From: G965205255 sp965205255 | GTDB lineage: Bacteria > Pseudomonadota > Gammaproteobacteria > Pseudomonadales > Endozoicomonadaceae | Assembly: GCA_965205255.1 (NCBI GenBank) | Contig: OZ242051.1 | Location: 372,001 to 436,000, forward strand | Reading direction: 5' to 3' | DNA: 64,000 nt | Shown here: positions 1 through 10,202 of the stretch, piece by piece | Numbering within the stretch: position 1 is the stretch's first letter | How the letters are laid out: every line of letters starts with the position of its first letter | Made by a program: the position numbers and the translations under genes | The notes under the pieces: generated by a model | Databases searched by the model: none | What the model was told of the DNA's origin: nothing | What the model saw: the letters and a program-made list of their open reading frames with translations, nothing else

Positions 1-5
1 CATAG

Positions 6-86
6 ATTGTTCCGACACTATCTGATCAGGGTATTTATATTGCATCGGAATCCAGCTTTTACGGTGCTTTCGCTGATCTTGCAATC
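6..86 (+). pseudogene. IS3-family transposase fragment (OrfB-like)
   Basis: The frame starting at base 6 reads IVPTLSDQGIYIASESSFYG, which resembles the segment before the catalytic core of IS3-family OrfB transposases (pattern 'P.LadqGiYiASEStFYR'). Similarity stops after about 27 codons and no open frame continues. The upstream part lies outside the window. I read it as a decayed IS3 remnant. Together with the fragment at 7318-7557 it brackets the RHS1 gene, although the two fragments need not come from the same element. Confidence 0.5.
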
Positions 87-779
87 ATCATCCACCTTCA
101 CAATAACAGCAATTTTTTCTGTACCATCAGTGATATTTTTCACAACATATATGCAAAACCAACTGCTTTGCTGCTTATCCAAATTAATGCTTATTTACCT
201 GCTTGGGCGTTTATAAGGTGGCAATTTTCTTAGAAGCAGATCATTCAGGTATTGCTTATCACGATGACAAATCGCACGGAAAAAGAAAAACTGACAAACT
301 CAAAAGCACGGACTTCATGCATGGCTGCTTTGCTCAGTGCTTCTCACTGATTTAAACGATACTGAATGTTTTTTATGTATTTTAATGGTTTCTTATTTAC
401 ATCTGTAAGCGTATAGTTTATAAACTTCTTTCTGCGGTTGTTTACCTTCAGAAGAGACATTTGTTAATGCAGAAAATATTAATATTCATTTTTTTATACC
501 TTATAAGAGCCCCAATTTCGATATGGCAGAGCAGTGTTGGAATGTAATGAATGGGTAAGTAATGATATATTTTTCCGTTCAGTAACAACGTTTTAATGCG
601 CCATTCATGCAGACTTTTAGTCCGCTTAGGAGAAAATAAAGCCAAGTTTTTTCAATCGTATCAATGACAATTTTAACCACATCAAAGCCAAACTTTTATT
701 TGGTTGATCTCTATTTTATAAATTTCAAGATCTTTTATTTATTAATTAATTAATTAATCATAGCAGTAAGGAATTTTTT
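87..779. other. Non-coding upstream region of RHS1
   Basis: No convincing gene is seen. The first 200 bases may be further decayed transposase sequence. Close to the RHS1 start there is a short TTAA tandem (four units, about 741-757) in a very AT-rich stretch, followed by a Shine-Dalgarno-like TAAGGA at 766-771. The promoter of RHS1 probably lies here, but I cannot fix its boxes. Confidence 0.5.
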
Positions 780-3700
780 GTGTTTTTAAGACTAGTTAAG
801 TTAGCTGTTGCCGCAACAACTCTGGTGAGTTATTTAACAACCAGTGTTGCCTTTGCACAAAATTCAAATGCACATATATCTTCGGTCAAACACCGTTCAT
901 CGACGAGCAAGGCAGCACCCATGTCGGTTTCTGCCAAAAAAGCGCTGCTAAAAAAGCTCAAGCGTCTGGTGGCCACAGGTCATAATCATTTTACCTCTCA
1001 GGCGAGCAACGGGGGAATGAATGCAGCGGTGTCTGTCAACCCTTCTTCACTAGCACTGACGTTTTCACAAAAGCTGTTTTCCGTAAACAGTTCACCGACC
1101 TCAAAAACTACACTACCAGTTAGCATTTTCCTTGGGGCTTCTACCGGTTTTAACCCGACAACCCAACTGTTGAATGACTACCCCATTGATGTGAATATTC
1201 CTTATATTCAGCCACAAGAGTCCAACAGTGGTCATACTTATTATACCCTATCTATCGGAGGCAGCAGCTATCCGATGATAATGGATAGCAAACAACAGTT
1301 TCAGTTTATTTATTATAAAAAGCCCGATATTCATATTACCCATCAAAGTGATGATACCATTGTTGTCACCCTGCGGAACAACTCAACATATATCTTCAAA
1401 AAAGTGAACGGCACTGCTGCCACAACTCCATATCAAGTGGCGGCTAAAATAGGGCCAGATGGCAAGGCCATTTATTTTCAGTATGCCCACAGCGATACAC
1501 AATCTAGTATTACGCTGTTAAATTCTGATCAAAAAGTAGTGGCTAAAATTAACAAACAATCTGGTTCTGCCACGCTGTTCTACCAAGATAAAATGGGGCA
1601 TTTTCAGCACTTTACACTCCGTAACGAAAGCGACGGTGTAAGCATTACCAACCCGTTAAACGAAAGCACATTACTCACCTTTGATACCGATAAAAAACCC
1701 ACTAAAATCACTCTGGCCGATGGAGCTTATTACACCATCAACTATGGTGTGCTCTCTGGCTCTCACTATATTGTTAGCGGCTACACAGAGCCTGTGAATA
1801 ATCATACGCCTTATGTTAGCTCTTATACAGAACACTTTAATAACAGTCACGATCAGGATATTACCCGTACGTTCAGCGTTAGCAGTACAGGTAATAATTT
1901 TGTCGGTAATAATATACAGTGTGATGGTAATACGTTTAGCCATGTGACATCAGCACAGGACTGGTTAATGGAATGCGGGTTTCGGCATCAGGGCGCACCC
2001 GTGTATCGTTATAGCACCCTTGCCGGGATGAAAATTCCAGTCTTTACCGGTACGTTAACACCTTCGCCAGAAACAAAACAGATCAGCCAGAGTTATAATT
2101 ATCTGCATTTAAAGGATCAGCAAACGACTTCAGTCAATAATATAACCTTAACCCGCGGGCAGACTAGCTACGGTGACAAGATTACTTCTGCCTCTTCGGT
2201 GGCTGATCTATCCCTGCACTATAATCTTCCCTCTGTGCAACAGTATCAGTTGTACGACGCCACTGGAAACAACCCGCTGTTGCAGGTGCAAAACTTCAAC
2301 TACAGCTATGACTCAAAGGGATTTCTGGCGAAAAAAATTGTACAAGACAGTCACGGTAACCTGAATACTGAAAGCTACACGACGCTACCTGGTGTTTATC
2401 ACCCTATACTGCAAACCAGTGTCGCTCAGATCAGACCTACAAAGCAGGCAGGTCTGCAAGGAAAGGCACCTACCACACTCACCACAAATTACAGTAAACC
2501 CAGTGTTATCAGCAAATCCATAACAGTGGGAGGACACGCTTATACGGTTAACCGTGTAGCGATTCCCGGTAATCAGATACTCTTTAATGGCAAGATAATC
2601 AGAAGCAGTACCGTAACTTATAATACTGAACCCACAGCGATGACGTTTGCCATGCCAGTCAAAACGACTGCCACATTGCCGTCCATGGGACAATATGTCA
2701 ACAATTCCTACACGATCAGCAATAGCAATAACGTCTATACGATCAGTAATACAAAACAAAGCCTGACCAGTGACACACAAGGTAGAGCTCCTCAACAGTT
2801 ACCCGGAACCCAAAAAACCTATAATCAGTATGGCGGGTTAATAAAAAGTGAAGATCCGGTCACCGGAGATATTATCACCTACGACAGTTACGATGCTCTT
2901 GGCCGTCCGGTGCAGGTTAGTTATCTACCTGCAGGTAATGCCGATGACAAGCAAACTTATCGTTATCAGTATGATATACTCAATGGCGCACAAAACGCGG
3001 GTTTTCGGGTGACCATGACACAGCTGATGCCCACCGGTAACGGCAAGGGCGTGCAGCTAGAAAAAGAATATGACTCGCAAAACCATGTAGTCAAAACGCT
3101 ACAACAGCTTAAAGACCGTAGTGGTTTTTATGCAACAGATGAGGCTTTTTATAATCAGTCCGGTCAGATCAGCAAAACCATTCATTATTATTATGATGAA
3201 AAGGGACAGGTTCATCCGCAACAATCCCTGTATTTTTATAACCGCTATGGCAAACCCACCGCTGTACAGCACCCCAACGGTAGCACCAGTATATCTGTAT
3301 CAGATTCTTATCATTTGCGAAAGATTTCTTATACGTTATTACCTACTAGTCAGGTGATAAATAATTCGAATTCTCTGTGCTTTGATCCGTTACAATCGAC
3401 GCCCGATCACAGGGTTAATACCGCCTGTCGGGTAGCATCAGTTCAGGTATCACAGTCACATTCGGTCAATCAAGGCTCGGCCAGTCGTCCGGTGTTGTTT
3501 CACGATATGAGCTATAAATATAACTTTATTACTGATCCGGCTTTTACCACAACGACAGCTGATGGTAAAAAGGTACCATTGTACGACAGTGGCACAAAAA
3601 AACAAATGACGACCGTGTTTGCAGGTACCGCTAAAGGTCAGGCGCCTGATCCTCAGGCACTGGAATCGCTGGCAGATACCATTAAAAACCAAGCACTGGC

Positions 3701-6683
3701 TAACCCTTCAGCCACACAGGCAAGCACTTTTGTGGTGAGTCATTTCAATGCAATGGGACAGGTCTTGTCCTCTGATGCGTATCATGCCGGAATGGAAACC
3801 CGTAATGTTTACAGTACAGTCAAGCCTAATCAGGTGATTGCCTCCACGGTATCGACCCGTAATACTGATGGCAGTGTGGCACCGGTGAGAACCACCTACA
3901 ACACCTATGACGCTTATGGAAATATTATCAAAACAGAAGTAGCCACTGGCGCTTATGACCCTTCGGCTCAAAAGGTACTGGTGGGTGAAAGAACGTATAC
4001 ATCACTGGGCTTTTTATTAAATGCCACAACGATGGTGGGAGATAAATCTCATCAGGTGAGTATGACATATGACACAACCTCTGGTTTTCCGACCAAAATA
4101 ACAGACCCGCTGGGTAATAGTATGACTATTACCTATGATACGCTATGGCATAAAAAACCACATACCGTGGTATCTGAGACAGCAGACGGTCATACAGATT
4201 TTACCCTGACCTATACTTACGATGCTAATGGTAACCTGACCGATCTGAAAAAAACGAGCGGGCAGAATAAGCTGATCAGCGAAATGGCATACACCTATGA
4301 TCCGGTGAATCAGCGGTTACTGACCACAACCATCACTCACCCTGACGGTAGTCAGCGAATCTTATCCGATGAGGTGAATAATTATTTTGTACCGGTGAGC
4401 AGTACCTATGGTGCTCCAGCGGCGCCGGTGTATACACAAACAGCGGTAACCGATGCGCTGGGATTGCCGGTTAGTATGAGTTATAAGGGAAGCGCAGGTC
4501 AGGTATCTCTGGGAACTGATTACAACCCTGATTTATCGGTGAAGGATAAAACCATTAACCATCAAGTGACCAATAGCTATATCTATGACAGTATTGGTAA
4601 TTTGGTCAGCATTGCCAATGACCTGAACGGTAAACCTGTTCGAACGTATGGTTATGGTTATAACACAAAAGGTCAGGTGGCTACCCGTACTGCAACAACT
4701 GAAAAAGGTGTCAGTACCCAAACATACACCTATACACCGCAGGGTCAGTTATTGCACTTTACCTGCAACGGAAAAGAGTGCCCTCAGAATCTGTTCAAAC
4801 AACCGGTCAGTGCCATTGATTACAGCTATCAACCTTTGTTTAATTCACTAAACACAGTGGATGAGACGCTCAACGGTGGCAGTAAACAGCTGATTACTTA
4901 CCAGTATAAAAACACTGATCCGACACAGGTATCAGGTATTGATTATGCCGGTAAAGGCCAAGCTACATTTAGCTTTGATGGTGACGGTAATATCACTGCC
5001 ATGCAGAAAATGACCGCCTCGGGCAAGTTAGTGCCTTACCAGATGAGCTATGACAGTGCGCAGAATTTAACGGATGTCACTATCAATCATCGTGAAAAAA
5101 TTCACTATACCTATGATGCGTCAGGACAGCAAATTGCAGAAAGTGATACCAACGCTTACGGCAAAACAACCACACTACAGCAGTATTACAATGGCTCTCT
5201 GGCAGAGCAGTCGCTTAACGGGAAATCTCGTTATTATGTAGCCGGAGGAAGTTTTTATGATGGCCGTTACGAGTCGGCTATTACCGATGGCAAGCAGTTA
5301 ACAGGCAGTGTCGTTAACGGCAAAGTTCAAGGTGATGATGTGTATATGCCGTATGGTCAGGTAACAGACCTGAATCAGGCTAAAACACTGGCGTTGACTC
5401 TGCAAAAGAGCACCCGTGGCTATCAAATGAAAAATACAGACCAAGTGACGGGCTGGCAGTTTTTGGGCAATGGTTACCGTGCTTATGATCCGGCACTGAG
5501 ACTGTTCACTAAACACGACAGTGCCTCTCCGTGGGGAGCCGGGGGCATAAATGCTTACAACTATGCAGGTAATGATCCCATCAATAGTTCTGACCCCACC
5601 GGTCACTACACCGAAAATGATGTCAATGACGTTAATAAAACGATGAAAGCGGAAAACAAACAGCTTTACGATAACTATAACAAAAGTAAAGAGGAAACAA
5701 TTTTTGCAATTTGTCTCGCGGTGGTAGGACTTTTGATGGCCCTAGTGATCCCAGGTCCTGGTGACTTTATAGAGGGCACGGCGCTGGGTATCTTGGCTAA
5801 TGTTCTTTTTTTTACGGCACTGGGTGTAGTAACAACCGTAGGCGCAAAAGCTACAGAAAATTACGTTTTGGAACAAAAAGGCTTAAAGCCATCTCAATCA
5901 ATTGGTGAGATGATGAGTACTACTTCGTTCTGGGAAGGTGTTGCTATTGATGCCGGGGCTATGGTCGGTGGCGAGATGGTAGGTATAATCATTAACAGAG
6001 TAGTCAGTACAATTGCCCGCTCTGTAGCAAGAAAAGCAATAGAAGAAACAACAGGACAAGCAGCAGGAGCAGCAGGAGAAGCAGCAGGAGCAGCAGGAGA
6101 AGCAGCAGGAGCAACAGGAGAAGCAGCAGGAGAAACAGCAGGAGAAGCAGCAGGAGGAGAAGCAGCAGCAGGAAGAGAGGCAGCAGGAGGAAGAGGAGAA
6201 GCAGGAGCAGCAGCAGGAGGAGCAGCAGGAGGAAGAGAAGCGGCAGCAGGAGGAGAAGCAGCAGGAGGAAGAGAAGCGGCAGCAGGAGGAGAAGCAGGAG
6301 TACCCCACGATCTTATCCTTGATGACTCAGAGCTAATAGCCGAAGGTGAACATTATAATATATATCAAACGCAGGGTAATAGAGTGTTTAAGGAGCTCCA
6401 CCTCGGCAAAAAGGATATACTGTATAAACCAACAAGAACCTCTCGTTTACTAAAAGAACAAAACGTTGATGCTCTTGCATACAAGAATGGAGTTCTAATG
6501 CCGAATTTTGACGTAGAAACTGATGAGGCAAGAGCACTTGCACATGCCCAGGCATATACGGAGAAAACGGGAAGATCAGTGTGGAGTAGGGATCCAAGCG
6601 AATTTTCCACGACAGGGAAGCTTCTTAATCCTACACATACTCATCGTCCTGACTCTCCTACAAACATATTGAATAATTATTAG
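780..6683 (+). CDS. RHS1: Sec-exported RHS-repeat protein with Gly/Ala/Glu-rich linker and short C-terminal tip
   Basis: A 1967-residue protein. The start is GTG at 780, with TAAGGA eight bases upstream. Residues 1-26 form a signal peptide ending in AFA. A long array of YD/RHS repeats follows (many 'Y.YD..G.l' units, about 300-1550), then the RHS-associated core (about 1567-1611) with RAYDPALRLFTKHDSASPWG and SDPTGHY. After the core come two or three hydrophobic segments (about 1640-1750). A low-complexity Gly/Ala/Glu linker (about 1759-1840) and a 127-residue tip complete the protein. In RHS toxins the repeats build a shell around a toxic C-terminus. Here the tip (start VPHDLILDDSELIAEG) is not recognised. 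Unlike the array at 26-64 kb there is no Hint domain, and the backbone sequence is clearly different. No immunity-like gene follows; the 3' flank is IS debris. Role as an exported toxin or surface protein is inferred from architecture only. Confidence 0.85.
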   Translation: MFLRLVKLAVAATTLVSYLTTSVAFAQNSNAHISSVKHRSSTSKAAPMSVSAKKALLKKLKRLVATGHNHFTSQASNGGMNAAVSVNPSSLALTFSQKLFSVNSSPTSKTTLPVSIFLGASTGFNPTTQLLNDYPIDVNIPYIQPQESNSGHTYYTLSIGGSSYPMIMDSKQQFQFIYYKKPDIHITHQSDDTIVVTLRNNSTYIFKKVNGTAATTPYQVAAKIGPDGKAIYFQYAHSDTQSSITLLNSDQKVVAKINKQSGSATLFYQDKMGHFQHFTLRNESDGVSITNPLNESTLLTFDTDKKPTKITLADGAYYTINYGVLSGSHYIVSGYTEPVNNHTPYVSSYTEHFNNSHDQDITRTFSVSSTGNNFVGNNIQCDGNTFSHVTSAQDWLMECGFRHQGAPVYRYSTLAGMKIPVFTGTLTPSPETKQISQSYNYLHLKDQQTTSVNNITLTRGQTSYGDKITSASSVADLSLHYNLPSVQQYQLYDATGNNPLLQVQNFNYSYDSKGFLAKKIVQDSHGNLNTESYTTLPGVYHPILQTSVAQIRPTKQAGLQGKAPTTLTTNYSKPSVISKSITVGGHAYTVNRVAIPGNQILFNGKIIRSSTVTYNTEPTAMTFAMPVKTTATLPSMGQYVNNSYTISNSNNVYTISNTKQSLTSDTQGRAPQQLPGTQKTYNQYGGLIKSEDPVTGDIITYDSYDALGRPVQVSYLPAGNADDKQTYRYQYDILNGAQNAGFRVTMTQLMPTGNGKGVQLEKEYDSQNHVVKTLQQLKDRSGFYATDEAFYNQSGQISKTIHYYYDEKGQVHPQQSLYFYNRYGKPTAVQHPNGSTSISVSDSYHLRKISYTLLPTSQVINNSNSLCFDPLQSTPDHRVNTACRVASVQVSQSHSVNQGSASRPVLFHDMSYKYNFITDPAFTTTTADGKKVPLYDSGTKKQMTTVFAGTAKGQAPDPQALESLADTIKNQALANPSATQASTFVVSHFNAMGQVLSSDAYHAGMETRNVYSTVKPNQVIASTVSTRNTDGSVAPVRTTYNTYDAYGNIIKTEVATGAYDPSAQKVLVGERTYTSLGFLLNATTMVGDKSHQVSMTYDTTSGFPTKITDPLGNSMTITYDTLWHKKPHTVVSETADGHTDFTLTYTYDANGNLTDLKKTSGQNKLISEMAYTYDPVNQRLLTTTITHPDGSQRILSDEVNNYFVPVSSTYGAPAAPVYTQTAVTDALGLPVSMSYKGSAGQVSLGTDYNPDLSVKDKTINHQVTNSYIYDSIGNLVSIANDLNGKPVRTYGYGYNTKGQVATRTATTEKGVSTQTYTYTPQGQLLHFTCNGKECPQNLFKQPVSAIDYSYQPLFNSLNTVDETLNGGSKQLITYQYKNTDPTQVSGIDYAGKGQATFSFDGDGNITAMQKMTASGKLVPYQMSYDSAQNLTDVTINHREKIHYTYDASGQQIAESDTNAYGKTTTLQQYYNGSLAEQSLNGKSRYYVAGGSFYDGRYESAITDGKQLTGSVVNGKVQGDDVYMPYGQVTDLNQAKTLALTLQKSTRGYQMKNTDQVTGWQFLGNGYRAYDPALRLFTKHDSASPWGAGGINAYNYAGNDPINSSDPTGHYTENDVNDVNKTMKAENKQLYDNYNKSKEETIFAICLAVVGLLMALVIPGPGDFIEGTALGILANVLFFTALGVVTTVGAKATENYVLEQKGLKPSQSIGEMMSTTSFWEGVAIDAGAMVGGEMVGIIINRVVSTIARSVARKAIEETTGQAAGAAGEAAGAAGEAAGATGEAAGETAGEAAGGEAAAGREAAGGRGEAGAAAGGAAGGREAAAGGEAAGGREAAAGGEAGVPHDLILDDSELIAEGEHYNIYQTQGNRVFKELHLGKKDILYKPTRTSRLLKEQNVDALAYKNGVLMPNFDVETDEARALAHAQAYTEKTGRSVWSRDPSEFSTTGKLLNPTHTHRPDSPTNILNNY
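6055..6297 (+). repeat. Purine-rich in-frame repeat encoding Gly/Ala/Glu/Arg linker of RHS1
   Basis: About 240 bases are built from variants of GCAGCAGGAGAA, almost without pyrimidines other than C on the coding strand. They encode AGEAAGA-type units that drift towards GGREAAAG. The tract stays in frame inside RHS1, between its hydrophobic region and its tip. Repeats like this change length by slippage, so the linker length probably varies between strains. Confidence 0.85.
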
Positions 6684-6999
6684 CGCTGCTGTCAGATTAG
6701 CTTTGAGCTAAATTCGGCATCGTCAACTTATCTGAAGATTTGTGGTCATCGTTAGTTCACCCAATGATAAAAGAACTTGCGATGATCACTCAATCACCTA
6801 AAGGTTAACGTTTTCCGGTTGGTATAATCGATTATTGTTTCTTCTGCCAAGCACTGCCAACTTATCCTCTCTATACAACAAAAAGTCGTATCCTGCTTTT
6901 TCCAGACGCAAAGCTCCTGCTTTGAGGCTTGCTCCCAGATAGCGAAATCACGGCTTCAAGACTTTTCTTCTTTGTGCTGCGGGATGCGTATCGACCTAC
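6684..6999. other. Non-coding region after RHS1
   Basis: No gene is supported. A short inverted repeat (TAGCTTTGAGCTA, near 6698) lies just after the RHS1 stop but lacks a T tract, so it is not a clear terminator. The region merges into decayed transposase sequence. Confidence 0.4.
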
Positions 7000-7160
7000 A
7001 TCCACCGAGCGAAAGTTACGCATAATACCCGATAACTTCAGCATTCGGCGATCCGTCTTTTTGGTGGTGGTTTTGATGGGCTGATTATAACTGCGTAGCT
7101 TGTCTGTAACGATTACTCTGGGAGTAGGATTTGAACCCGAAAGCCTTTTAGGACGAATGG
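7000..7160 (-). pseudogene. IS6-like transposase remnant
   Basis: On the minus strand a segment reads PRVIVTDKLRSYNQPIKTT, followed by a basic 'DRRMLKLSGIMRNFRS' stretch. This matches the third catalytic-Asp region of IS6-like DDE transposases (pattern 'PrvivTDKLrSYgaA' followed by 'RErrMqrFkSp'). No full catalytic domain is present and the flanking frame is not transposase-like, so this is a decayed piece. Confidence 0.5.
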
Positions 7161-7317
7161 AAAACTTATTAATCCTGACTCTACTATATCGCATGGAGTT
7201 GATGATTTTATCGGTCCCAGAAGGCACCTCGGAGTGTTGAAGCGTAGGTTTAGGAACACAGTGGTCATGCTCCTTCGCGGCTTTGTTGGGGAGGGGTGAA
7301 ATGATGTTCAAATCAGC

Positions 7318-7557
7318 ATGGACGATAAATCACGATGGTTTAATAATATATTCATCGAGTGTTCGTGGCGTAATCTGAAATATAAAGAAGTCTAACTGAA
7401 AGCTTATGTATCAATGTCTGAATCGAAAAAAGGAATCGGTCAGTGGATTAAATTTTACAACGAGGAACGTTTACATGAAATATTAGACTATAAAACGCCA
7501 AATGAAGAGTATCTTGAAAATTTAAAAGAAGCGCTTAACATCAAACTGGTAGCTTAG
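7318..7557 (+). pseudogene. IS3-family transposase C-terminal fragment with in-frame stop
   Basis: The frame from 7318 reads MDDKSRWFNNIFIECSWRNL, then KYKEV, a TAA stop, LKAYVS, and later IGQWIKFYNEERLHEILDYK. This is the C-terminal part of the IS3-family integrase core, where intact copies have 'DNIFIERLWRSLKYEEVYLkaY...FYNnERPHQaLgYrTP'. The stop codon replaces the conserved Tyr of 'EVYL'. The N-terminal half is missing. It is a dead copy lying between RHS1 and lolA. Confidence 0.8.
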
Positions 7558-7821
7558 GTTAAAAAAGAATCTTAACTTTGCAGAATACAGTCTAAACAAT
7601 TGGGCTCACTTCTCTGACTAGAGCTGCTGATGAGATAATCGCTGTATAAATCTAGAAGTTGCCTGTTTATTTTATGCATCATACACTGTAATAATCGTAT
7701 AAAAAGCTTCTTTGCGTAACATCAGTTATTTATTTGAAGCTTTTTACTTCACCCTTTCGTATTCACATTTAGTTTGTGTATAATAGGCATATCTAGGTTT
7801 TTTCAATCGTGGCTTGATTTT

Positions 7822-8496
7822 ATGAATCTATCAAATTTATACGGAAAATCCATTATAGAGCTATTACTTATTGTTTTATCGTGCTTGCTTGTTTCATCGC
7901 AAAGTATGGCTACCTTAACAAAGAATCAACCTGATCCCTACCAGGCACTCAAGCAAAACCTAAGCCATATTAAAACGCTTCAGGCAGACTTTAATCAAAC
8001 GACCCAAGATAGCAAAGGGCGAACTTTACAAACCTCCAGTGGTAGCATGAAAGTTAAGCGCTCTGCCCTGTTTCGCTGGAATATAACCGACCCTTTTCCT
8101 CAATTATTGATTTCAAACGGTAATAAAATCTGGATTTATGATAAACAACTGCAACAAGTAAGTATTCGTGCGACGGATCAGAAAACCAGTACAATACCGG
8201 CTGCTATATTAAGTGGTGACATTACTGGGTTAACCAAAAATTACTTCCTGAAACTGATTCATAAACAAAATAATGAAACATTTGTATTAACACCAAAAAG
8301 TGAAGACAGTCTGTTTGAAACACTACAGATAATATTTAACAATCATCATCTGACTACCATGAAATTTTCAGATTCACTCGGAACTCACACCACGATTGAC
8401 TTTAAAAATGTGAAAAAAAACGCCCCGATTTCTGATGATCTATTCACTTTTAAACCACCAAAAGGGGTTGATATTCTGGATGAAACAAAGAGCTGA
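7822..8496 (+). CDS. lolA: Outer-membrane lipoprotein carrier protein LolA
   Basis: LolA is the periplasmic chaperone that takes lipoproteins from LolCDE and hands them to LolB at the outer membrane. From the ATG at 7822 the protein has 224 residues, with a signal peptide (hydrophobic IIELLLIVLSCLL, cleavage likely after SMA). The mature part carries LolA-typical features: 'LQADFNQTTQDSKGR', 'SGSMKVKRSALFRWNITDPF', 'GNKIWIYDKQLQQVSI' and a C-terminal 'FTFKPPKGVDIL'. The frame is open up to a TTG at 7774, but a TATAAT at 7779-7784 inside that extension suggests transcription starts downstream of it, so I prefer the ATG. rarA begins three bases after the stop, so the two are probably cotranscribed. 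This lolA-rarA pairing is common in gammaproteobacteria. Confidence 0.93.
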   Translation: MNLSNLYGKSIIELLLIVLSCLLVSSQSMATLTKNQPDPYQALKQNLSHIKTLQADFNQTTQDSKGRTLQTSSGSMKVKRSALFRWNITDPFPQLLISNGNKIWIYDKQLQQVSIRATDQKTSTIPAAILSGDITGLTKNYFLKLIHKQNNETFVLTPKSEDSLFETLQIIFNNHHLTTMKFSDSLGTHTTIDFKNVKKNAPISDDLFTFKPPKGVDILDETKS

Positions 8497-8499
8497 TAC

Positions 8500-9816
8500 A
8501 TGAACTCCACTCTCTTTTCTTCAACTCCAAGCGTATCTGACCAGCCCCTAGCAACACGGATGCGCCCCACATCACTAGATGAGTATATTGGGCAGTCCCA
8601 CATAGTAGGAAAAGACAAACCTTTGTATCAGGTGCTGTTACATGGACACCCACATTCGCTAATTTTTTGGGGTGAGCCAGGTACCGGAAAAACTACTTTA
8701 GCGCATTTAATATCAACCACCTGTAACGCAAAATTTATTAATATTTCAGCAGTATTTTCCGGTATTAAAGAAATACGGGAAGCCATCGCTCTTGCGGAAC
8801 AGGAAAAAATACAGCACCAACGACCTTCGATATTATTTGTAGATGAGGTGCACCGCTTTAATAAAAGTCAACAAGATGCTTTTTTACCTCATATAGAGAA
8901 TGGGTTAATCATTTTGGTGGGAGCTACCACCGAAAACCCCAGCTTTTCCATAAACAATGCTTTACTCTCAAGAGCCAGAATTTATCGGCTTAAGCCACTT
9001 ACCGATCATGAACTTAGCTTGATACTAAATCAGGCACTCACACAAAAGCGCGGTTTAAGTTCACTTGCCCTGACATTAACTGACGATGCAAAAGATACGT
9101 TAATTCAAGGAGCCGATGGCGATGCAAGACGCTTACTCAACACGCTAGAAATTGCCGCAGACTTTGCAGAAAACAAATGCATTGATAAAAGCATTATTAT
9201 CGAAGTGCTGGGAGACTCCGCCCGACGCTTTGATAAATCCGGTGATATTTATTACGACTATTTATCAGCCTTTCACAAATCAGTTCGTGGTTCCAACCCT
9301 GATGCTGCTCTGTTTTGGGCTATGCAGGTGATTGAATCTGGTGCTGATCCACAAATCATTTTAAGACGATTAACTGCAATTGCCAGTGAAGATATTGGTA
9401 ATGCCGATCCCCGTGCATTAACATTAGTCATCAATAGTTGGCAAGCCTTTGAGCGCTTGGGAAAGCCAGAAGGCTTGTTAGCTCTTTCTCAAGCTATTAC
9501 TTATTGTGCTTTGGCTGCTAAAAGCAACGCATCATACCTTGCTTTGAAACGGGCAATTGCCGATGTACAAAAGCACCCCTCACCTAATGTTCCTGTCCAT
9601 CTTCGCAATGCACCAACACAACTGATGGAGTCGATGGGATATGGTAAAACATACCGTTATGCACACGATGAACCAGATGCTTACGCAGCAGGGCAGACCT
9701 ATTTTCCAGATCTTTTGGGCGAAAAAAGTTATTATCAACCCAATGAACGAGGGCTTGAAATACAGATTAAACAAAAACAACAATGGCTTCGGAGCAAAGA
9801 CAAGAAAAACAACTGA
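8500..9816 (+). CDS. rarA: Replication-associated recombination AAA+ ATPase RarA (MgsA)
   Basis: A 438-residue clamp-loader-like AAA+ ATPase that acts at stalled replication forks. Walker A is GEPGTGKTT (residues 58-66). Walker B with sensor-region sequence is ILFVDEVHRFNKSQQD (about 111-126). 'GATTENPSFSINNALLSRARIYRL' is the sensor 1/arginine-finger region typical of RarA. The C-terminal half carries the tetramerisation domain motifs 'YDYLSAFHKSVRGSNPDAALFWAMQ', 'SEDIGNADPRAL' and 'VPVHLRNAPTQLM'. Full length and intact. It starts three bases after the lolA stop and is most likely translated from the same message. Confidence 0.96.
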   Translation: MNSTLFSSTPSVSDQPLATRMRPTSLDEYIGQSHIVGKDKPLYQVLLHGHPHSLIFWGEPGTGKTTLAHLISTTCNAKFINISAVFSGIKEIREAIALAEQEKIQHQRPSILFVDEVHRFNKSQQDAFLPHIENGLIILVGATTENPSFSINNALLSRARIYRLKPLTDHELSLILNQALTQKRGLSSLALTLTDDAKDTLIQGADGDARRLLNTLEIAADFAENKCIDKSIIIEVLGDSARRFDKSGDIYYDYLSAFHKSVRGSNPDAALFWAMQVIESGADPQIILRRLTAIASEDIGNADPRALTLVINSWQAFERLGKPEGLLALSQAITYCALAAKSNASYLALKRAIADVQKHPSPNVPVHLRNAPTQLMESMGYGKTYRYAHDEPDAYAAGQTYFPDLLGEKSYYQPNERGLEIQIKQKQQWLRSKDKKNN

Positions 9817-10202
9817 TGCTGAACAATACCAACACCACCTTAAAGCGACTATGATACGCAGGGCTTCAGAGGTTACTGTTAAAATCAAAATGATATACAG
9901 CAAAATAATGATTGCACAAAACATTAATGCACAAAAACTTTCGCTCATTTTTTTGGATGAAAAATCTCACTCTACTACTAGCTAAACAACAGTTAATCGT
10001 GAATACATTCATTTACCAAGACTGGCTTTTAATGTTACTGCTGCGCTATCCATGAGTAAATTCATCCTTACAAGTATAAGGGACTGTCTACCACCAGAAT
10101 GGACGAGGCCAGAAAAAACGCTTACCGATGGAGAACGAAGTTACATTTTAAAAAATCATACTTCTGGCTCAGCTGCAAAAAAACGGAGTAAGTTTTTCAA
10201 AC
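9817..10202. other. Gap between rarA and the 3' end of gltX
   Basis: No gene is supported. The usual follow-on genes (crcB, serS) are absent. A minus-strand frame beginning at 9948 encodes a hydrophobic helix, but it runs antisense into rarA and has no family resemblance. A + strand 64-codon frame at 10052 overlaps the end of gltX. Both are regarded as spurious. Confidence 0.4.

Noticed and set aside
5898..6308. Cys/Ser-rich minus-strand ORF opposite the RHS1 linker
   Set aside because: It is produced by the complement of the purine-rich Gly/Ala/Glu repeat; low complexity and antisense to a clear gene.
6300..6683. RHS1 tip as a protein-kinase-like domain (NIYQTQGNRVFKELHLGKK resembles an N-lobe strand pair with a Lys)
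   Set aside because: No HRD or DFG motif follows and the domain is only 127 residues; the likeness is too short to support.
7000..7311. Basic 146-residue minus-strand protein as an intact gene
   Set aside because: Only a short part resembles an IS6-like transposase and the rest is unrelated low-quality sequence, so it is treated as a remnant.
9580..9948. Minus-strand hydrophobic ORF of 122 codons
   Set aside because: Two thirds of it is antisense to the conserved 3' end of rarA, and it matches no known membrane protein family.
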